From Stereum hirsutum FP-91666 SS1 (Eukaryota > Basidiomycota > Agaricomycetes > Russulales > Stereaceae), in NCBI RefSeq assembly GCF_000264905.1, contig NW_006763135.1, positions 1,343,179 to 1,407,178 of the forward strand: a DNA stretch of 64,000 nucleotides, given 5' to 3'. The translations under genes and the position numbers were made by a program. Below the pieces are notes generated by a model, which did no database searches, was not told the origin of the DNA, and saw nothing but the letters and a program-made list of their open reading frames with translations. Below are positions 58,409 through 64,000 of the stretch, piece by piece (the stretch's first letter is position 1; each line of letters starts with the position of its first letter).

Positions 58409-59113
58409 ATCAACGCCCTGAAACACAGCTAAGGGCAAGTGCCTTGACGATTCACAGTGCACCTTAGACTCAGGCAGGGAAACGATTCCAAGAGTGAGTC
58501 TACTACTATCATTGACATTATAGGACATCGGACAGACAGAAGTTGTCGTCGGGACGGTACAGTAATACAAAACATATGTAAAATGCGTGCGCGTCATAAT
58601 TTCCGTTTCCTTTCGACCGACACAAAAAAAAAAGGAAAATGCGACATTGAGCGCTGGCTGCTGCTATGTACCATGCGGTGAAGTGGGTAAGTATCCGAGT
58701 AGCTTCCGCTCGAGAGTGAGTACCAAAAACAAAGAAAAAGAAAAGGAAGAATGAGATCAGATATCGAACAGGAGAGAGGAGAGGTATCCGACCGTATCAT
58801 GAAGAAGCAGAGAGAGGAATAGGAGCAGTACTGCGGGAGTGGGAATGAGGATTCAATGCAAGCGAATGAAGAAAACAGGATAAGATAATGCGTAAAACAG
58901 CGGTCATGAGAAGCAGGCAGGGATAACAGGGGCACAAACAAGCTCCAAGCACGGACGGAAACCAAAATGCAGCAGCGGGCGGCGGGGATGCAAAGCTTTA
59001 TCGAATGGAGGGAATGAGAGAGAAAGAGAGGATCACAGGCCCAAAAAGGGGTAACACGGAGGGAGAGATACGATTTTGACAAAGCGAGAGCGAGCGTCTA
59101 CAGCCAAGCCAGC
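58409..59113. other. region between the MULE and the disordered-protein gene
   Basis: About 700 bases form the 3' flank of the minus-strand gene ending at 59114. On the plus strand it is rich in AGAGAG/GAAAAG. The long frame at 58594-59082 is Ser/Leu/Phe-rich by composition and lacks motifs. Confidence 0.5.
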
Positions 59114-60373
59114 TTATGCAGCCGTCTCCATAACCTCACCAATCAGATCCCAATCAATCATCTCGCCATCCACGTCGCTCGTATCCAGGCGACTCTCCGA
59201 CGCCCACCCGTCCTCGCCGCCGTCCCCAAGTTTTCTCCGGTCGCTGGCAGCGAGAGATGTATCCTGAAGAGCGCTGCCGAGCGTCTCCGTCGAGAATGAC
59301 GCCCTCCGAGGAAACATCGCGATCGGTGTCGTGCACTCGCTCGGGGGTCCCGGGGCGACGGGAAGAAGAGGCAGTGGACGCACTCGTGGTGCGCCTGTGG
59401 GCGTTGGTGTTGAGTCGGAGGAATGTGGAGAAGAGGGCTCGGAGTCGTAAGCGCCGGCCTCTTCGAAAGGCGGGGGCGGAGGTAATGGAAATGACGATAG
59501 TGAAATAGCCGAAGCGGGGGAGATCGTTGGTACAGATGACAGGGGTGAGTACGTTCGTTGTCCGGCGGGGACGGCGACCGGTGACTCGATGATCGGCGTC
59601 AAGAGGTCGATCTGTAATGGTCTTGACTTGACGTCGGAGTAGAAGGAGGAATCATCCTGAGTCGTGAGTGGAATGCAGAGCTTCGTGAAGGTGGGTATCG
59701 GAGGCGGTGAGGGCAGACGATAGATATTCTGCCGTGGGGAATATGGCGGTGCGGGCGTCGAAGGGGGCGCCGGGAACTCGGTCGTGGCTGGTGCGGTGGT
59801 TATTGGAGAGTGGACGTAGTGGATATCATCATGGGAGTGAGATCGTGGAAGGCGTGTGGGTCGTTGAGGAGAGGGGGCAATGGGAGATACCGTCGCATGC
59901 GGTGGGGGAGACATCGGAGGCACTGGTAGCGGACGCAGTTTCCGATGGGTTTGCGTCCGTGGTCTGAGGGTTGGGGTCAGATTGAGTGTATGAGATAAAG
60001 AAAGATGACGGAGAAGGACGTACGAGGGTGATGGAGCGATTGATGACGGTGGACTGGACAGAATTGATGGAGGGGGGTATGATGCGGATGAGGAGGCTGA
60101 GGAGGATGAGGAGGAGGTGGATTCAAACGACGACTCGGAGAACATTGAAGGGGTAAGAGTGCGTGTCCGTGTTCGAGAGCGTGTGGGGAGATCGAGTACA
60201 AATTGGTCTGCCATGGAGAAGGAGCTATCACGCTTTGAGCCGTAGTGGGCCAAGGACGAGAGGTCGGTTGTGCTCGGGAGGGCGCTGGGGGACGGGTGCT
60301 TGCGAGATGACTTGGAGTCCTTGCGGGGAGCGAAGGGGAGGAGGACTGCGTGGGATGTCGAGTAGGTCGACAT
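59114..60373 (-). CDS. Pro/Ser-rich disordered protein
   Basis: It starts at 60373 (MSTYSTSHAVLLPFAPRKDS) and ends IDWDLIGEVMETAA at 59114. A poly-Ser region, repeated RTRTRTLTP and PPSP/PPPP blocks indicate disorder. Short conserved-looking islands include ADQFVLDLPTRSRTRTRT, HRKLRPLPVPPMSPPP, YRLPSPPPIPTFTKLCIPLT and the C-terminal MIDWDLIGEVMETA. A 60-nt segment at 59964-60023 begins GTACGT and ends CTCAG, is in frame and lacks a stop; it is probably an intron, giving a 399-residue product, with 419 if retained. No domain is recognised; the Pro-rich motifs could bind SH3 or WW proteins, which is inference. It shares a divergent promoter with EFM6. Confidence 0.65.
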   Translation of the reverse strand: MSTYSTSHAVLLPFAPRKDSKSSRKHPSPSALPSTTDLSSLAHYGSKRDSSFSMADQFVLDLPTRSRTRTRTLTPSMFSESSFESTSSSSSSASSSASYPPPSILSSPPSSIAPSPSYVLLRHLSLSHTLNLTPTLRPRTQTHRKLRPLPVPPMSPPPHATVSPIAPSPQRPTRLPRSHSHDDIHYVHSPITTAPATTEFPAPPSTPAPPYSPRQNIYRLPSPPPIPTFTKLCIPLTTQDDSSFYSDVKSRPLQIDLLTPIIESPVAVPAGQRTYSPLSSVPTISPASAISLSSFPLPPPPPFEEAGAYDSEPSSPHSSDSTPTPTGAPRVRPLPLLPVAPGPPSECTTPIAMFPRRASFSTETLGSALQDTSLAASDRRKLGDGGEDGWASESRLDTSDVDGEMIDWDLIGEVMETAA

Positions 60374-61129
60374 TCGTGGGGGGCGTCAGGGGGAAGGGGG
60401 ACGGGAGATGATGAAGGACGTGGAAGGGATAAGTAGTGGAACAGCAGCGCGAGGGGTGTTATGGGTCCTCCACCGAAGCGCTGATTGGCGCCAGTTGTGG
60501 ATCCGGCGCTGGCCTGCAAGCACAACCGCGGGCCGCCATTCACGAATCTGCCTTTATAGCGCACCGGGGCACCCTCTCGGCGGTTCGCATGTGCAGCGCT
60601 TGTGCCTGCCCACATATCTCCAATCTCCGACTTGCAAGCCGCGGAAGATCCACATCTTACTATATTCGCCCGATATAATATCCCTAGTTGATAGCCTACG
60701 GCTGTACCAAGGAAATAGCGCATCTCTCTGCCGATGCTAGCACCTCTCGTTCACCAATGTGCATGCGGTGAACGAACAGATAAATAGTACGCACTCTAGT
60801 CTCAGCCTTCATATCCCGTGAGCGCCCGCTCTCGATCCCCGATTGCTATCGCATAATGCGCATAGGTGCAAAAGCCTGCGAGTCCGGAAGATGATGACAA
60901 CAGGTGAGCAAGAGTGTCATCGACGAGTAAAAGTCAGGGTCGACGATCTCAACGTCGACCCAGACGATCGAGGGCCACATATCTTATCAGCCAGAGCCGA
61001 TCTTTAATATTTCAAAGCGCGCCTCGTAGCCTCGCGCCACATCTACGCGTACTGCCCGTATTCGCGACAGCGAGCACACCGTCTCACGCACTAATACCAC
61101 TACTCCCACCTGCTCTCGTTTTTATCAGC
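60374..61129. other. divergent promoter region
   Basis: The 756 bases separate the starts of the disordered-protein gene and EFM6. The plus frame that leads into EFM6 is open from 60914, but I chose the ATG at 61130 because the segment before it has non-protein-like composition. No other gene is seen. Confidence 0.45.
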
Positions 61130-62884
61130 ATGGCCATCGCACCCTCTTCAAGGGCTCCAAGCCCCACCTTGTCTGAGGAGGAAGCCCTTGATCTCGCCGA
61201 TCCTCTCAGACATCTTCGTGGCTCTGATCATCCCCACTCGCAGTCCAAAAGCTCTTCCGATGATGCTACCTTTCTGCCAGAACAGCCACACTCGATACAG
61301 AACGAAACAATATCTTTGTCTTTCCCGGCTGGCTCAGGCAAAACTATATCTAATGGCGAGCCATCACGGCCCATTTCCATCAAACTTGCTGTGGATGCGA
61401 GTCCCGGGTGTGGCGGCATCGCCTGGCCTGCTGGGGAGGTTAGTCCACTTCGACCCATCAGCTCTGCCGCACGCATTCTTTCTCTATTGCCATTTGCGAC
61501 CACAAAGTGCACCATGCGATGCTCTGCACGCTTAATGTTACTTGCCCCTATTTGAGCTTTGCCACATCATCAGTTCATTCGATCAGAGCGCGATTGACCC
61601 TGCATGATAATATCCTCTCGCTTTTCTCATCAAGCTGAGACTGCTCTCACCCCTTCTCCAACCCTCCGCTTTGACTCGCTTGCTAGAGCACCTAGGGCCA
61701 CTTTGAAGTGCTCGCCGCAGCCTATGATTGGGGCAAGGGTGTCGTGATGAGTGTTCATGGAGCGTACACTAACACCACTGTTCATCAATCCATTGACAAA
61801 ATACACAGGTTCTCGCACGTCATATAGCTCGACGAGCTGATCCCAGCAGCGATGGGGCCTCGTTCGGCTCGACGAAATCCCCGCTCGCGAATATAAACGT
61901 GCTGGAATTGGGAAGCGGGACAGGTCTGGTGGGACTCGTCGCTGCGTTGCTGGGAGCGAAACACGTATGGATTACGGATCAAACGTGCGCTGACATCCTC
62001 CCTCCCGCCTTGGATACGATGCGATTTGGTTGATTTTTGACGCATCTTCTGATTCGGTTCTGACTGGTCGACGATCGTCCAGGCCATTACTCCCAATCAT
62101 GCAGCGAAATATCGAATTGAATGGCCTCCAGGATCGTGTAACCGCATCAGAGCTAAACTGGTATGGTCCCCTGTTTTCCAGGTCGACAACCTATCGAATA
62201 ACTACTAATTTCATGCTGGTGTGTCATAGGGGCGAACCACTTCCTCCTAGCATTCCCCATCCACAGCTAATCCTGGCCGCAGATTGTGTATATTTCGAAC
62301 CAGCATTCCCTCTGCTCGTCCAAACACTAGCATATCTTATTCCCGCGACAAAGCTCGAGCAAGGAGAGGATCCAGAAGTGCTCTTCTGCTACAAGAAACG
62401 ACGAAAGGTGAAATATTGACCTTCGTTAAACGATCTTCAACTCTATACATCCCGTTCATATTTATTTCCGCTGCTGCTAGGCTGACAAGCGGTTTTTTGC
62501 CCTTCTCAAAAAACACTTCACCTGGAGCGACGTGCGTACTTTCTTTCACGAGTTCGTTATCTCCCTACATACCATCGTGTTCTTTCTTTCTTTCATTCCG
62601 CCTGCCGTTCCATTCATTCCTCCCACGAATTCCGAATTACATAAAATAAATCCCGCCCTCCACACATTCCCGTTCCGCATCGGTCTATCCCAACACTCCC
62701 ACCACCACCACCACCACCCCCACACTGCTGCCCTCTTCCATCCATCCCGGCCGTACTCCGTATTCGTTCCTGACTCATCTCAGAAACGCAAACCATTGCA
62801 CATTCCAAACAGGTCGAAGACCCCGAGCACGCCAACTACACCCGCGACTCCATCTCCCTCCTCCGTTTACACCGAAAACGGTAA
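61130..62884 (+). CDS. EFM6: protein-lysine N-methyltransferase, EFM6 type (METTL21 family)
   Basis: MAIAPSSRAPSPTLSEEEAL opens at 61130. Family blocks follow in spliced order: SPGCGGIAWPAGE, then after a roughly 370-nt intron VLARHIARRADPSSDG, the S-adenosylmethionine loop VLELGSGTGLVGLVAALLGA, VWITDQTPLLPIMQRNIELN, VTASELNWGEPLP, LILAADCVYFEPAFPLLVQT, VLFCYKKRRKADKRFFALLK, KHFTWSDVEDPEHANYTRDS and ISLLRLHRKR with TAA at 62882-62884. Yeast Efm6 methylates a lysine of translation elongation factor eEF1A in the cytosol. The DCVYFEP block replaces the DXXY motif of the family. Intron lengths vary widely, unusual for this window. Confidence 0.88.
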
Positions 62885-62976
62885 TACCGATCCCATTATT
62901 CCCTCCGACCTCGCCCACCGCTTCCGCTTCCGCTCCCGACCTGGAGCACCCTGTTCGATAAATTGCAGAATCATAA

Positions 62977-62978
<2 letters not shown>

Positions 62979-63007
<29 letters not shown>
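62979..63007. repeat. (CA)n microsatellite
   Basis: About fourteen uninterrupted CA units. Confidence 0.9.
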
Positions 63008-63009
<2 letters not shown>

Positions 63010-63693
63010 GGCGTATGGCGCCCAAAGCCAGCAAGCGAGGAATGCCGGACTCGGAAAATCGGGAGCGAAGATAACTGGGGACAGCTTCCGGAGGAAGCTC
63101 CGAGCTTGGCTTTGAAGCTTGAAGCCGCTTCGAGAGTTCCTTGCTTGGAACCTTGGCCGCGCATCGTGTTTTTCCTTCCTTCCTCTCCAGTTAGGCGCCC
63201 GCTCACCCGTTCGAGTTTGTCTGGTTCAAACGCCCGGTATTCTTATATTGAATCCGACAACACTTTCGTGAGCTGTTATGTAGACTCTAGAGTCGCGAGC
63301 TGAGTTGGATTGTGTCGTGAGTTTTGTGCGTCTGTGCCAGTCCAGGTTCCAGTGTGCCTCTCTTGTTCGTCTCGGTCGATGGTTCGTTGGGCGTCAAGCA
63401 GGTCTTGGCTTGGACTTGGTTGGCGTAGTCGGATGCGTTCGACGTGCGGGCTCGAGAGGGGCTTCTAGCCACCAGACGAGCCTCGAGGGCGTTTTAAGCA
63501 ACCTTTTGTCCGATTGAAGGAGTATGGAAGCTGGGCTAGAGCAATTGCGTCTAAGGGTAAGTTACTCATGGCACCGTATGTACGGGCAGAGACGGTGGCA
63601 GTCACCAACTGTAGCGTTACGATAAGCAGGACATTTGGTGCGTATGTACATACTGCTTCCGCATTCAGGTCATAATGCATAATGGCCAGATGA

Positions 63694-63714
63694 ACACACA
63701 CACACACACACACA
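63694..63714. repeat. (AC)n microsatellite
   Basis: About ten AC units, some 700 bases from the previous CA run. Confidence 0.9.
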
Positions 63715-64000
63715 AACTCGAAGGATTCAGACGGCCGCCGTTTCGCCCATAGCGAGCCTGTTCGGAGGCCGTCCTTCCCACTGGGTATAATAAGCTCATA
63801 TGCTTCCACGTCCGTCACCCTTAGACTTCCCTCGTCTCACAGCTGTTCTACTCGGTGTCGTCACCTAATATGTAAGTGTCACATACACACAGCAGTCAGT
63901 CCAAAGAAGCGCAAAAGATCCGCAAGCGCCCATAGCGACAGCAGTAGCATGCCACTGACGTTTGCTTCGAATTCTGAAGCCTGAAGCTTTGAACGGGCTG

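Larger units (their letters stand above)
62885..64000. other. right-end region without a recognised gene
   Basis: The last 1.1 kb contains two CA/AC microsatellites and no frame with a domain. The minus frame at 63465-63818 crosses one of them (VCVCVCV) and is likely spurious. A gene starting beyond the window may have its promoter here. Confidence 0.45.

Noticed and set aside
63465..63818. 117-codon minus-strand frame near the right edge
   Set aside because: It runs through an AC microsatellite (VCVCVCV) and has no recognisable motif.

Overview
The window is nuclear DNA from a filamentous basidiomycete, most likely an Agaricomycete. The evidence is dense genes cut by many short introns (about 50-70 nt) with GT...AG borders, eukaryote-only proteins (AP-3 mu, prefoldin 3, BIRC6-type E2, CAF16, TAD1, GPC1, EFM6), and protein styles typical of mushrooms and their relatives (Ncp1-like coiled coil, fungal EF-hand MscS channel, heme-dependent N-demethylase). 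No bacterial operon, rRNA, CRISPR array or convincing tRNA gene was seen.

Layout. 1-5.7 kb: two tandem alpha/beta-hydrolase-fold paralogues on the minus strand, the first cut by the window edge. 6.8-10.9 kb: a conserved coiled-coil protein and the glycerophosphocholine acyltransferase GPC1. 10.9-13.65 kb: a long non-coding stretch. 13.65-15.3 kb: a bZIP transcription factor. 17.2-19.1 kb: a membrane-anchored heme-dependent oxidative N-demethylase. 20-21 kb: mitochondrial ATP synthase subunit d. 21.2-25.3 kb: the divergent pair AP-3 mu and hexokinase. 25.9-27.6 kb: tRNA adenosine deaminase TAD1. 29.4-30.8 kb: an orphan acidic protein. 31.6-39.4 kb: CAF16-like ABC ATPase, a large BIRC6-type ubiquitin-conjugating enzyme and an MFS transporter, all on the minus strand. 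41.6-45.4 kb: an MscS/EF-hand channel. 46.0-46.7 kb: an Ncp1-like protein. 47.2-51.3 kb: lysyl-tRNA synthetase and prefoldin 3. 51.3-54.4 kb: gene-poor. 54.44-58.41 kb: a complete Mutator-like DNA transposon. 59.1-62.9 kb: a disordered protein divergent from the lysine methyltransferase EFM6. The last 1.1 kb shows only microsatellites.

Most genes are unrelated housekeeping functions (translation, respiration, trafficking, lipid remodelling, protein modification); I see no metabolic cluster.

The standout is the Mutator-like element. It has 132/133-bp terminal inverted repeats that differ by one base, a perfect 9-bp target duplication (CCCCACACC) on both sides, and an apparently unbroken three-exon transposase gene of about 1061 codons with DDE, CxC...CxxH and SWIM zinc motifs. 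It looks young and possibly still mobile. Also notable are a lysyl-tRNA synthetase with two in-frame starts suited to mitochondrial and cytosolic forms, a bZIP factor whose DNA-binding region is split by an in-frame intron, and the two hydrolase paralogues with eroded catalytic triads.
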